A stretch of 64,000 nt of DNA from Flavobacteriaceae bacterium F08102. GTDB taxonomy: Bacteria > Bacteroidota > Bacteroidia > Flavobacteriales > Flavobacteriaceae. Of this stretch, positions 34,134-43,431 are shown piece after piece (position 1 is the stretch's first letter; each line of letters begins with the position of its first letter). The stretch lies in contig JALKAY010000003.1 in NCBI GenBank assembly GCA_023015935.1, positions 310,001 through 374,000 on the forward strand, given 5' to 3'. The position numbers and the translations under genes were made by a program. The notes under the pieces were generated by a model. That model made no database searches and was not told where the DNA came from. It worked only from the letters and a program-made list of their open reading frames with translations.

Positions 34134-35189
34134 TTACGACGCTTCTTTGACCGTTAAATCGCCCATGTTTAATTTGATCGATAGTGTTGATTTGAAATAT
34201 TGTTCAAGACTGGAGTAATAGGTATACAAACTTTTATTTTCTGTGATTTCTTTCACTTCTAACGCTAATAAATGGTTGTATGAACCAATATGATTGATTG
34301 TTTTTAGGATTTCTTTTTTTATGACAGGTGTTTCATTTTTAAATTTTGAAATTAGCTTAGGAATTAAATCAATATGTCCCATTTTACTGAGACTGTGAAT
34401 AGCTGCCTTGCGGACAGATTCTTCGTTATGGTCAATAAGTGTCATTAATATTGGAATGTTTTGAAATTGATTGAATTCTGACATCATTCTAATTGAAAAT
34501 CGTACAACACTTGACATGGGGTGGCTTGTCCATTGCGAAAAATTAGGGATTTCACCTTTGAAGGAGTTTTTTAGGCTATGCTCCATGTAGATTTGTTGCC
34601 ATAAGGTTAACTCATCCTGTAGGGTATTCAAAAATTCTAATGGATTTGTTTCCGATAAATTCAATATATACAGGACGGCTTGTTGTCTAACTTCGAGTCT
34701 TTGGTCATTGATCAACGGACTAATTACTTCTTCCGGAGCTTTAATGTACAATTGGGAAAATACGTGAAGTGCCCTTGCCTTTTTTTCCCAGGCGCGCGAT
34801 TTTAAATCGGATACTACATATTCATATAGGCCTAAGAACATAAATAATTCTTTGAGTATTTCCGTAGATGCTCCTTTAAGGTTTTCGTTAAAAATGAGGA
34901 GTTGTTTAATCGTTATTTTTAAATTAAACTCAGTGTTTATATGTGTTTTCTTTAGTTTTGTTAGTTCAGAGGACTTGTCAAAGTTTTCATCAAATAAATA
35001 AGAACTGATAAAATCTAATAAGGTTTTTTCTAACTCGCGTCTTTTTATATTCATGATCGTTTTAGTATATCGGATATAATAGACAGAACCAATTAACCAA
35101 ATAGCAAGACTGAAGAAAAGTATGCTTAATATAAGGTTTAACTTTACAATAAAGGGCCAAGAATCAAAAAGTGAGAATAAATAATTCAT
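34134..35189 (-). CDS. Membrane-anchored HEAT-repeat protein
   Basis: This 351-residue protein has an N-terminal transmembrane helix (about 13-38). The rest is helical, with HEAT-like units visible at about 160-180 (INDQRLEVRQQAVLYILNL) and 255-310 (LIDHNEESVRKAAIHSLSKMG, LIPKLISKFK). HEAT repeats are protein-binding scaffolds. Placed between the response regulator and the GT2 synthase, it is a good candidate for the link through which the phosphorelay acts on the synthase (inference). The GT2 start lies 60 bp downstream. Confidence 0.78.
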   Translation of the reverse strand: MNYLFSLFDSWPFIVKLNLILSILFFSLAIWLIGSVYYIRYTKTIMNIKRRELEKTLLDFISSYLFDENFDKSSELTKLKKTHINTEFNLKITIKQLLIFNENLKGASTEILKELFMFLGLYEYVVSDLKSRAWEKKARALHVFSQLYIKAPEEVISPLINDQRLEVRQQAVLYILNLSETNPLEFLNTLQDELTLWQQIYMEHSLKNSFKGEIPNFSQWTSHPMSSVVRFSIRMMSEFNQFQNIPILMTLIDHNEESVRKAAIHSLSKMGHIDLIPKLISKFKNETPVIKKEILKTINHIGSYNHLLALEVKEITENKSLYTYYSSLEQYFKSTLSIKLNMGDLTVKEAS

Positions 35190-35255
35190 CGGTTGTGCTG
35201 TTAGTTTATTTGGAATAAGTTGAATTCTTAGATTAACTCTTTCCTTTTGTTTTTT

Positions 35256-35624
35256 TTAGTTCGTATTGGCTAAGGTCCTTCGTACCCTCAATGACAGTTC
35301 GTTAGGGCTAAACGGTTTCGTGATGAAATCATCAACCCCCATATTAAATGCATCTGTAATAATGTCATCTTGGTTCGATGTAGACAATACAATTATGGGT
35401 ACTCCTGGAATGTTTTTTTTTATGTATTCAATGAGTTGACTTCCAGAAATAAAGGGTAACATAAGGTCTGTTAAGATCAGACTAAAACGCTCTGTTTTTA
35501 ATCTTTCCATTGCATCCCTGCCATCTGCAGCAGTCACGACCTCATAGCCATCTCGAATTAATTTAAACGCTAATGATTTTACTACCATTGGATTATCTTC
35601 TATGATTAAAATTCTCTTTTTCAT
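35256..35624 (-). CDS. Single-domain response regulator (receiver only)
   Basis: This 122-residue CheY-like receiver has IIEDN (acidic pocket at 8-10), phosphoacceptor Asp53 in LTDLMLP, a switch Ser/Thr in VLSTSN and the conserved Lys in TKPFSPNEL. All residues needed for phosphorylation are present, but there is no output domain. It therefore acts by protein contact. Its start overlaps the stop of the upstream HPt protein gene by 4 bases. The likely phosphodonor is that HPt protein; the likely target is the HEAT or GT2 protein encoded directly downstream. Confidence 0.9.
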   Translation of the reverse strand: MKKRILIIEDNPMVVKSLAFKLIRDGYEVVTAADGRDAMERLKTERFSLILTDLMLPFISGSQLIEYIKKNIPGVPIIVLSTSNQDDIITDAFNMGVDDFITKPFSPNELSLRVRRTLANTN

Positions 35625-36364
35625 AGTGTTGCATATTTTTGAAGGTCGTTTTTTAATTGCAAATTGACCGTGTAAAAAAGTGTAGAGAGCTGGGCTACTA
35701 CGATAGAAATTTCTTTTTCTGTTGCCGTATAAACTAATTTGTCACAAAGGTCTCTTCCATTAGTGATCTCTAACATTTCAAAAGAAGGTTTAATATTATG
35801 CCCAATTTCTCGTACGGTTTTATAATCTTTCTTTGAAAGTGCGGTTTTAATTTCGATCAGTTTTTCGGAAATAGAATCGCTAAAAAGTTGGATCGAAGTA
35901 TGTAAAAATTCTTCGTTATGATCCGATAGTTGCTTAAGATAGTTCAAGCAATAGTGTTTGTCGTTACTTGGTTTTGGCTGTGCGTGATTTTTTAGTGTTG
36001 ATTTTATAACAAGTATAGATTTGGTTGAGAACGGGGTCTCTATGAACATCGTTTTCGTTGTGACTTCGTTGTCGTCAAGGTCATTGGGTTCATGTGAGAT
36101 TAAAACAGGAACCTGTATATTTAGTTCAGATTTTAGATAATTAGAGGTTTGAAAACCATTCATTGGTTTAGCATTTTTTTCGATAATCAGTAGATCAGGC
36201 TCACTATTGCCTTTAAGATATCGAATGGCTGCCATACTATCAGGACATGTAATAATTGTCCAATGGTGTGTTTTTGCCAATTGAAGGAAACGTTGGGTTA
36301 GTTCTATGTCATTTTCTACAAATAAAATTTTGGGTCGATTGAGTGATTGGTTTTGCTGCTTCAT
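35621..36364 (-). CDS. Pseudo-receiver plus HPt phosphotransfer protein
   Basis: This 247-residue protein has a receiver-like domain at 11-125 (ILFVENDIE start). The phosphoacceptor Asp is replaced by Glu62 (LLIIEKNAKPMNG) and the conserved Lys before Pro is Thr, so it should not be phosphorylated normally. A C-terminal HPt domain (about 140-245) has His189 in REIGHNIKPSFEMLE, corresponding to the AHxLKG motif. It probably relays phosphate from the hybrid kinase to the single-domain regulator, with the Glu-receiver acting as a fixed or binding module. The kinase gene ends 61 bp upstream of its start. Confidence 0.82.
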   Translation of the reverse strand: MKQQNQSLNRPKILFVENDIELTQRFLQLAKTHHWTIITCPDSMAAIRYLKGNSEPDLLIIEKNAKPMNGFQTSNYLKSELNIQVPVLISHEPNDLDDNEVTTKTMFIETPFSTKSILVIKSTLKNHAQPKPSNDKHYCLNYLKQLSDHNEEFLHTSIQLFSDSISEKLIEIKTALSKKDYKTVREIGHNIKPSFEMLEITNGRDLCDKLVYTATEKEISIVVAQLSTLFYTVNLQLKNDLQKYATL

Positions 36365-36425
36365 GTTTATATAGTTGATCTGCCTTTTAAGTAAACGCGA
36401 TGTTAGATTTATCGTGATGGTTGAT

Positions 36426-39400
36426 TTAAACCGTTGATTTTATGTTGCTTTTTGTTTTGATGGGATGTGTTAAAAAATCGTGGATAACCTTTTTTAGTTG
36501 ATTTAAGACGACAGGTTTAGTAATAAAATCATCCATACCACTCGCTAAACATCGTTCTCTTTCTCCTTTAAGGGTTCGAGCTGTTAGGGCTATTATGGGT
36601 ACATGTTCTCTGTTATTTTCTAGGGCTCTTATTTTTTCAGTAGCCTCTAAACCACTCATCGTAGACATTTGGATATCCATAAAAATGAGATCAATTTTTT
36701 CCTTTTTAAAGATATGAATGGCTTCTAGTCCATCACTTGCCTCATAAATAGTTGCTTTCGGAAGAATTTTTTGAATAATGGAATAGGATAGGTATTTGTT
36801 TACGGGATTGTCCTCTGCGATTAGGATGTTAAAGGCAAATGTTGACAAATCAATTTCCGTTTCTAGTTGGATTACTTTATGAATTTCCTTGGTAGGATGC
36901 TGTAGGTTTTTAATTAATTCATATAAATTATTTATTTGAATAGGTTTAACTACATTAAATTGCACATCTAAATCTCTGCATTCTTCTTGAATTTTTTTAT
37001 CCTCCCCAGAGCTGTGAAGGAGTATAATTGGAAGCGCTTTTGCGGATAATGACATTTTTTTGCGTAAATGTCTGATTAAATCTAAGCCATTTAAATACGG
37101 CATGTGATAATCGATGATTGCCAGATTAAATGGATTCTTTTTTTCTAAAAATTCAATGGCATCTATACCGCTAGAAAAGATGGTAGAATCAATTTTATCG
37201 ATGGCTAGCATATTCTCTAAGATGTTTGCGTTATTCGCATTATCATCAATGATTAACGCGTGCTGAATGTTCTTAGAGACAGTAACTTCATGGTTTTTTT
37301 GATCCTCAATTTTAAAATTTACCATGAATGAAAAGGTGCTGCCAATACCCATAGTACTTTGTACAAGAAGCTGACTACCCATGAGTCCGAGTAACTTATT
37401 ACTGATGGTTAGTCCTAAACCAGTACCCCCATATTTTCTTGTTGTAGACGCATCTTCTTGATCGAAAGCTGTAAAGATTTTCTTTAAATTTTCAGGTGCA
37501 ATTCCGATCCCAGTATCTCTAATGGAAAATTCATAACGCATTTCATTAGGATTGGTTGGATTTGGTTTTGTTCTTATCTTTAGTTCAATTTCACCTGTTT
37601 TGGTAAATTTAACTGCATTGCCCATTAAGTTCGTGAGAATTTGGCGCAAACGCACTGAATCACCTTGAATAAATCGTTTCGTATTGGGAGGTATATCTAG
37701 TAAGACTTCCAGTCCTTTTTCGTGGGCTTGATGTTTGATGATATCAATAGTTTGATCGCAGAGTTTAATCAAGTCGGTTCTTTCTTCATTAATTTCTAAC
37801 TTACCCGCTTCTATTTTTGAAAAATCGAGAATGTCGTTTAATAAATCAAGTAAGGCATTTGCCGAATTAGAAACGGTATGCATATATTTTCTCTGTACCG
37901 TTGAAAGTTTCGTTCTCATTAATAAATCCGTAAATCCGATAACGCCATTAAGAGGCGTTCTGATTTCATGACTCATATTGGCTAAGAATTCAGATTTTGA
38001 TTTATTGGCAGCTTCGGCTTTGAGTTTGGATTTAACCAAAGAGACTTCCATTTCCTTTAGATTAGCGATGTCTGAAGCTACGCCTAAATAGCCGGTTATT
38101 TCTTGCTCAGCATTTCTAATGGAGGTTACAACAAGTTGGACGGGAAGTCTTTTTTTGTCTTTCCGAATATAGGTCCAGTTTCCCGATTCGTGTTTATTTA
38201 TACTCGTTTTGTAAATAAATACATCAAAACCTTTAATTTCTTTTTTAAATTCGGCAGAAAGCTCTTGACTTCGTTGTTCTACCTCTAAAGGGTCGTGTAA
38301 CAGTCCAACATTCAGTGTACCAATAACTTCAGCTGCCGTATAACCCAATAAATTTTCTGCTCCTTTGTTAAACTTCCGAACAATTCCTGTTAAATCAGTC
38401 TCTATGATTGAAACATGGGTTGTAGCTGCAAGTAAGTTTTGAAGATCATTGAGGGTTTTCTTTAATTTTAATTCTGATTGTATGTTTTCGGTCATATCCA
38501 CGACTTGTCCAATGAAGGAAATAGGATTTCCTAAAGTATCAGTTAACACAGAAACGGTCAAATGACCGTGTACAATACTTCCGTTTTTATGAATGTATCT
38601 TTTTAGAACACTATATGACGCTCGTTTTTTGTTTACCAATTCGTCTAAAAATACATTGTCATTGGTGAAGTCTTCAGGGTGGACAATATCTCTAAAACTA
38701 AGTTGCAACAGTTCTTCTTTGCTATATCCTATGATTTCAGATAAATTTTTATTGACCATACTCCATTGACCGTTTATAGCAACAACTCCCATTCCGTTGG
38801 GAGAGTATTCAAAGGCATTCATGAATTTATTCGAATTTTCTAAGGCAATTTGTTCCAATTGTTTTCGTTCAGATATATCTTCTACTTGTGTGATAATCAA
38901 GTCGTCTTTGCTTTCATATCCACGTACCATGGAAGTATTTATCGTGCACCAGATAATATTTTTTCCTTCTGCAGTATAGTATCTAGCTTCAGTTTTATAA
39001 TGATTGATACTTCCATTAATTAACTTTTTACGCAAGGCGGTTACTTTAGCAAGATCGTCTGGATGAATCATATCCCTAAGAGTCAAATTCAATGCCTTGA
39101 GATAATCAGATTTTTTAAATTGAAAAATCTTAAGGATGGCCCGGTTAACCATTAATAACTTATTATTGGTATCTACAAGTAATATTCCGATAGAAGAGTT
39201 GGTGAAAATCTTTTCAAAACGCTCCTGTGTTTCTTTCATTTTTAATTCGTGGACCTTCTTCTCATTAATATCTTGAAACGCTCCGTAAATCCTGACACAT
39301 TTTCCACACTCAAATTCTGGCTTACCAAACGAACGTACCCAGATTTCATTTCCTTTTGCCGTTACAATTTTTAATTCTTCATCGAATGAAATACCATTCT

Positions 39401-40073
39401 CTACGGCATTGTTGAATAGTTTAGTGATATGATCGCGATAATACCCTTCCTTATAAAACTTGATGCCAGTGGTTATGTCAGGTATATAGTTTTGATCAAC
39501 TTCATGAATGTCTTTGGTTACTTTAGTCCAGGTAACACTGCTTTTAACGAGATCTACTTCCCAACCTCCAACACGTGCTATTTCGTTGGTCTCCTTAAAT
39601 ATTTCTTGGTGCTTTCTTAACGCATGGATTTTATCCACTAAAACGGTACAGTTCTCATCGGTATCCTTAAGCCGTATAAATTTTATAATCAAGCCTTTTT
39701 TGGTTCCATTTTTTTCAAAAACCATTTTTCCATACGCTTTTAAGTCGGTCGTATTACCTAGAAAATCCTTAAATGAAAATATAGTTTCAAAATTGTCAGC
39801 GGTACTTTCGTGACAAGTAGAGATGTGTTTATCAATACTTTGCTGATTAGTTGGCGTCAAGATGTTGGCAAACATCGTTGAGGGATGTTCGATAATTGAC
39901 GTAGGGTAGTTGAGCGTTTTTCGAAAGGAATCGTTGATATAAAAATCTTTCGGATGCTTAAAATTGCAATACCATACACCATGAAGAATGTCTTCCGTTA
40001 ACCAATCGTAAAGATGTGGATGGGATTGGAGCACAGTGGTGTACTCATCTTTTAAGGTGAATGGCTTATTCAT
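36426..40073 (-). CDS. Multi-PAS hybrid sensor histidine kinase with two receivers
   Basis: This 1215-residue soluble-type sensor has no clear membrane segment. Five PAS/PAC units cover about residues 10-670 (for example the one ending GAFQDINEKK and another around IGYSKEELLQLSFRDIVHPEDF). A HisKA domain follows with His702 in NMSHEIRTPLN, then a HATPase_c domain with the N, G1 (DTGIGI) and G2 (GGTGLGLTI) boxes. Two receivers follow: the first with Asp988 (IIDYHMP), the second with Asp1133 (IFMDIQM) and Lys in ITKPV. It starts the minus-strand cluster that continues with HPt, regulator, HEAT, GT2, LTA-synthase-like and YaiO genes. The signal sensed is not evident. Confidence 0.92.
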   Translation of the reverse strand: MNKPFTLKDEYTTVLQSHPHLYDWLTEDILHGVWYCNFKHPKDFYINDSFRKTLNYPTSIIEHPSTMFANILTPTNQQSIDKHISTCHESTADNFETIFSFKDFLGNTTDLKAYGKMVFEKNGTKKGLIIKFIRLKDTDENCTVLVDKIHALRKHQEIFKETNEIARVGGWEVDLVKSSVTWTKVTKDIHEVDQNYIPDITTGIKFYKEGYYRDHITKLFNNAVENGISFDEELKIVTAKGNEIWVRSFGKPEFECGKCVRIYGAFQDINEKKVHELKMKETQERFEKIFTNSSIGILLVDTNNKLLMVNRAILKIFQFKKSDYLKALNLTLRDMIHPDDLAKVTALRKKLINGSINHYKTEARYYTAEGKNIIWCTINTSMVRGYESKDDLIITQVEDISERKQLEQIALENSNKFMNAFEYSPNGMGVVAINGQWSMVNKNLSEIIGYSKEELLQLSFRDIVHPEDFTNDNVFLDELVNKKRASYSVLKRYIHKNGSIVHGHLTVSVLTDTLGNPISFIGQVVDMTENIQSELKLKKTLNDLQNLLAATTHVSIIETDLTGIVRKFNKGAENLLGYTAAEVIGTLNVGLLHDPLEVEQRSQELSAEFKKEIKGFDVFIYKTSINKHESGNWTYIRKDKKRLPVQLVVTSIRNAEQEITGYLGVASDIANLKEMEVSLVKSKLKAEAANKSKSEFLANMSHEIRTPLNGVIGFTDLLMRTKLSTVQRKYMHTVSNSANALLDLLNDILDFSKIEAGKLEINEERTDLIKLCDQTIDIIKHQAHEKGLEVLLDIPPNTKRFIQGDSVRLRQILTNLMGNAVKFTKTGEIELKIRTKPNPTNPNEMRYEFSIRDTGIGIAPENLKKIFTAFDQEDASTTRKYGGTGLGLTISNKLLGLMGSQLLVQSTMGIGSTFSFMVNFKIEDQKNHEVTVSKNIQHALIIDDNANNANILENMLAIDKIDSTIFSSGIDAIEFLEKKNPFNLAIIDYHMPYLNGLDLIRHLRKKMSLSAKALPIILLHSSGEDKKIQEECRDLDVQFNVVKPIQINNLYELIKNLQHPTKEIHKVIQLETEIDLSTFAFNILIAEDNPVNKYLSYSIIQKILPKATIYEASDGLEAIHIFKKEKIDLIFMDIQMSTMSGLEATEKIRALENNREHVPIIALTARTLKGERERCLASGMDDFITKPVVLNQLKKVIHDFLTHPIKTKSNIKSTV

Positions 40074-40620
40074 AGGTGAGATTCTAGTTAGTGCCTTACC
40101 CGTACATGTATAATTTAGCGACAGAATGGAAGGGACAATACATATATCTAACGGTATTATCTTAGATTTATTGGTGTTTTGCCAAATTGTTTCAACAAAT
40201 TCTTCAATAAATTGGTGTATCCGCGTACGATGGATAAATTTTTAAGCATGCATGAAGTTTCCAGCGTGATTTCTTGGGTTGGTTGAGCAGGCTTTAGTGT
40301 TTTTTAAAGAGCTTCGTTATAGATTGATTAATGTTTGTCAAGCATGAATTTCTACGAATTTCTACTAGTGAAATTAGTGACCTATCCGCACGGGTGATGG
40401 GTGTGGGGAAAAACGCATCAACTGGGTATAAATTACCCTATCGCCATCAGAACGTAACTTTGTTTTATTGTCTTAATCTATTGTAAATCAACTCATAGGA
40501 AAATGGATAAGCTGTTTTTATAAGCGTGGCACGGAAATTGAAAATTGGTGGTTCCTAAAAAATTACGGATGATTAAAACACTTTGTGAACCTAAACAAAA
40601 TCTTAAAAGACCATACTAGA
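40074..40620. other. 547 bp divergent intergenic region (hybrid kinase / transhydrogenase)
   Basis: No gene is seen. A sigma-54-like sequence TGGCAC-N5-TTGAA lies at 40527-40542, about 80 bp before the pntA start. The -24 half is perfect, but the -12 half has TTGA instead of TTGC, so the match is incomplete. A GTG at 40585 in frame with pntA has no supporting signal. The kinase promoter was not identified. Confidence 0.3.
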
Positions 40621-41736
40621 ATGAAGATGATAGGTTTTGTAAAAGAGCCAACCTTTGAGACGAGAATCTGTTGCTTGCCTAAAGAAGTCGGCCAAATGAT
40701 TAATCAATTAAAGTTGAATGTTCTCATAGAGACTGGATACGGAGCTGCCCTTGGAGTATCGGATAAGGACTATGAAACTGCGGGAGCTACGATTTCCTCC
40801 CGCGCTGAAATTCTGGAAAATGCGGATTGTCTTCCCTCTATTAATGACGTAGCAGATTACACACTAGGGGATTCGAAAAAAACGGTTATAGGAATTTATA
40901 ACATGGCTTTTTACCCAGAACGAGCGGAAAAATATGTCAAAAAGAATGTAGATGTTTTTAGTTTAGATCTTTTACCACGTACAACGTTGGCGCAATCTAT
41001 GGACGTTTTATCCTCTATGGCGTCAATTTCTGGGTATAAAGCAGTGCTTGAAGCAACCAACCATTATCATGGATCTTTTCCAATGTTTACAACCGCTGCT
41101 GGTACATTACAACCGGCTAAGGTGTTAGTGTTAGGGGCTGGGGTAGCTGGACTTCAGGCAATTGCTACGGCAAAAAGACTTGGAGCCGTAGTAGAAGCAT
41201 TTGACGTTCGAAAATCTGCAGGTGAGGAGGTGAGAAGTCTCGGTGCTAAATTTATTGAAGTTGAAGGATACAAGGAAGGAGAAAATGCAGGAGGATATGC
41301 CGTTGAGCAATCTAAAGAGTATCTGGAAAAACAAAAATTATTAATACGAGAGCGTTTATCAAAGGCGCATATTGTCATATCAACGGCTAATATTCCAGGA
41401 AAGAAAGCTCCTGTGTTGATTGATACGCAGGCGATTGATGCAATGTTACCTGGAGCTGTAATTATTGACCTCGCTGCAGAGCAAGGAGGAAACTGTGAAA
41501 AGACAGAAAATGGTAAAACGATTCGCTACAATCAGGTAACTATCGTTGGACACTCCTATTTGTCAAGAGAAATGGCACAGGCTGCTTCACAATTGCTATC
41601 GGCTAATTTTTTTAATTTTATAAAATACTTACATACTTCTACGAAAGATGATGATCCTATTTTAACAGGATGCCAGGTAATTAAAAATGGCATATTGACT
41701 CATCCACTAGTAAAAAATAAATTTGAACTCGCATAA
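40621..41736 (+). CDS. pntA: NAD(P) transhydrogenase subunit alpha, NAD(H)-binding part (dI)
   Basis: This 371-residue soluble subunit starts at ATG 40621, or possibly ATG 40627 giving MIGFVKEP. The NAD-binding Rossmann motif is VLGAGVAGLQAIATAKRLGA (about 170-189) followed by Asp of the FDVRK strand end. The alanine dehydrogenase/PNT N-terminal part (KEPTFETRICCLP) and the GKKAPVLID segment are typical. It transfers hydride from NADH to NADP+ together with the membrane subunits, driven by protons. The split into three genes (dI, short membrane part, PntB) is usual for this phylum. The next gene follows 3 bp after the stop. Confidence 0.93.
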   Translation: MKMIGFVKEPTFETRICCLPKEVGQMINQLKLNVLIETGYGAALGVSDKDYETAGATISSRAEILENADCLPSINDVADYTLGDSKKTVIGIYNMAFYPERAEKYVKKNVDVFSLDLLPRTTLAQSMDVLSSMASISGYKAVLEATNHYHGSFPMFTTAAGTLQPAKVLVLGAGVAGLQAIATAKRLGAVVEAFDVRKSAGEEVRSLGAKFIEVEGYKEGENAGGYAVEQSKEYLEKQKLLIRERLSKAHIVISTANIPGKKAPVLIDTQAIDAMLPGAVIIDLAAEQGGNCEKTENGKTIRYNQVTIVGHSYLSREMAQAASQLLSANFFNFIKYLHTSTKDDDPILTGCQVIKNGILTHPLVKNKFELA

Positions 41737-41739
41737 CTC

Positions 41740-42036
41740 ATGGAATTTCTTCAACATAATCTCGAACTTATATATTTCGTTATATTTTGTGTCTTTATAG
41801 GCATTGAAGTCATAGCGAATGTTCCCGCAATTCTTCATACCCCTTTAATGTCAGGTGCTAATGCCATTAGTGGTGTCATTATGGTAGGTGCCGTCATCAT
41901 GTTAATGCAAATACCACCGACAAATTACGTATTGTTAGGCCTCGGTGGTGTGGCTGTATTTTTAGGGGCTTTAAATATTTCTGGTGGCTTTTTTGTGACT
42001 GGACGTATGTTAAAAATGTTCAATTCCAAAAAATAA
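41740..42036 (+). CDS. NAD(P) transhydrogenase alpha, membrane part (alpha2)
   Basis: This 98-residue protein has three transmembrane helices. It contains the conserved TPLMSGANAISGVIMVGA and LGGVAVFLGALNISGGFFVTGRML patterns of the PntA C-terminal membrane domain. It forms part of the proton channel with PntB. It sits 3 bp after pntA and 6 bp before pntB, in a tight operon. Confidence 0.93.
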   Translation: MEFLQHNLELIYFVIFCVFIGIEVIANVPAILHTPLMSGANAISGVIMVGAVIMLMQIPPTNYVLLGLGGVAVFLGALNISGGFFVTGRMLKMFNSKK

Positions 42037-42042
42037 GAATAC

Positions 42043-43431
42043 ATGAATATAATTGTTGAAGTTGGCTATTTAATAGCTACCGTATCTTTTTTGGGTGGAT
42101 TGAAGTTTATGAGTTCTCCTAAAAGAGCCAAAATTGGAAATATTTTTGCTGCATCAGGAATGGTGCTCGCAGTGATTTGTACTTTCTTGATGGTATTGTC
42201 AAATGCAGTTCCTACAACCAATTTAATTATCGCGTTGGTTGCCATTCTACTCGGGACTTTGCTTGGTAAACGAATGGCTACAAAGGTAGAAATGACAGCA
42301 ATGCCGCAGTTGGTGTCCTTGTTTAATGCCACTGGAGGTGGTTGTGCCATGCTTTTGGGAATTATTGAGGCAAACCAAAGTAGATTAACCGAAGTTCCTG
42401 TTGGAATAAAAATTTTATTGCTTTTAGGATTGGTTACAGGTGCGGTAGCCGCTACAGGAAGTATTGTCGCGTATGGGAAGTTAGCAGGTAAGACAAAGGA
42501 TAAACGTACCAAAGGTGTTGTATATGGTTCTCGAGTATTGTTAGGCTTGATTTTGTTATTGCCATTGATTTATTTTATCGGTTTTGTTCCAGTCCCCTTT
42601 GAAATATTTACCTATATCATGGCTGCGTTTGCGTTATGCTATGGAATTTTATTTGTGTTACCTATTGGAGGGGCAGATATGCCAGTAGTGATATCGTTAT
42701 TGAATTCAATTACGGGTATAGCAACTGCTTTTGCTGGATTTGTTTATGGAAACAAAGCGATGATTGCTGGAGGTATATTTGTTGGGGCTGCAGGAATTTT
42801 GCTAACCTTATTGATGTGTAAGGCAATGAACAGATCCTTGATAAAAGTACTTGCAGGTAAGTTTAAAAAATCGAGTGCGGCTGCAGATGAAGAAGAACAA
42901 CACATCAAATCGATTGCGAGTGCTGAAATAGCTATGCAACTCTCGTTTGCTAGCAAGATAGCCATCGTTCCTGGGTATGGACTAGCTGTTGCACAAGGAC
43001 AACATTTATGTGGACAATTACAAAAATTATTAGCGAATAGGGGAGTCCATATTGATTTTATTATTCATCCGGTAGCTGGAAGAATGCCAGGGCATATGAA
43101 TGTGTTATTAGCAGAAGCTAATATTGATTATGAACATCTAAAGGAAATGAATGAGGTAAATGACCAAATGTCACACTACGATTTAGTGTTGATTATTGGA
43201 GCCAATGATGTAGTAAATCCCGCAGCTGAAACGAAGCCTGATAGTCCTGTATACGGTATGCCTATTATTAAAGCACATGAGAGTAAGCAAGTAGTTGTGA
43301 TGAAGCGAAGTATGAGTACGGGGTATGCGGGTGTTTCAAATGATTTATTCGGAATGGATAATTGTAGTCTCTTATTTGGAGATGCAAAAGACTCGCTACA
43401 AGAAATTATTAATCAATTAAAGTTAATTTAA
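42043..43431 (+). CDS. pntB: NAD(P) transhydrogenase subunit beta
   Basis: This 462-residue protein has eight or nine membrane helices at about 1-270. The NADP(H)-binding domain III (about 285-462) has the GYGLAVAQGQH loop, the HPVAGRMPGHMNVLLAEA segment, the GANDVVNPAA motif and VVMKRSMSTGYAGV. It completes the proton-translocating transhydrogenase that supplies NADPH. Last gene of the operon; a hairpin 290 bp downstream could be a distant terminator. Confidence 0.95.
   Translation: MNIIVEVGYLIATVSFLGGLKFMSSPKRAKIGNIFAASGMVLAVICTFLMVLSNAVPTTNLIIALVAILLGTLLGKRMATKVEMTAMPQLVSLFNATGGGCAMLLGIIEANQSRLTEVPVGIKILLLLGLVTGAVAATGSIVAYGKLAGKTKDKRTKGVVYGSRVLLGLILLLPLIYFIGFVPVPFEIFTYIMAAFALCYGILFVLPIGGADMPVVISLLNSITGIATAFAGFVYGNKAMIAGGIFVGAAGILLTLLMCKAMNRSLIKVLAGKFKKSSAAADEEEQHIKSIASAEIAMQLSFASKIAIVPGYGLAVAQGQHLCGQLQKLLANRGVHIDFIIHPVAGRMPGHMNVLLAEANIDYEHLKEMNEVNDQMSHYDLVLIIGANDVVNPAAETKPDSPVYGMPIIKAHESKQVVVMKRSMSTGYAGVSNDLFGMDNCSLLFGDAKDSLQEIINQLKLI

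Noticed and set aside
40585-40620. GTG start extending pntA by 12 codons
   Set aside because: The extra residues do not resemble the family N-terminus, and the ATG at 40621 gives the usual beginning.
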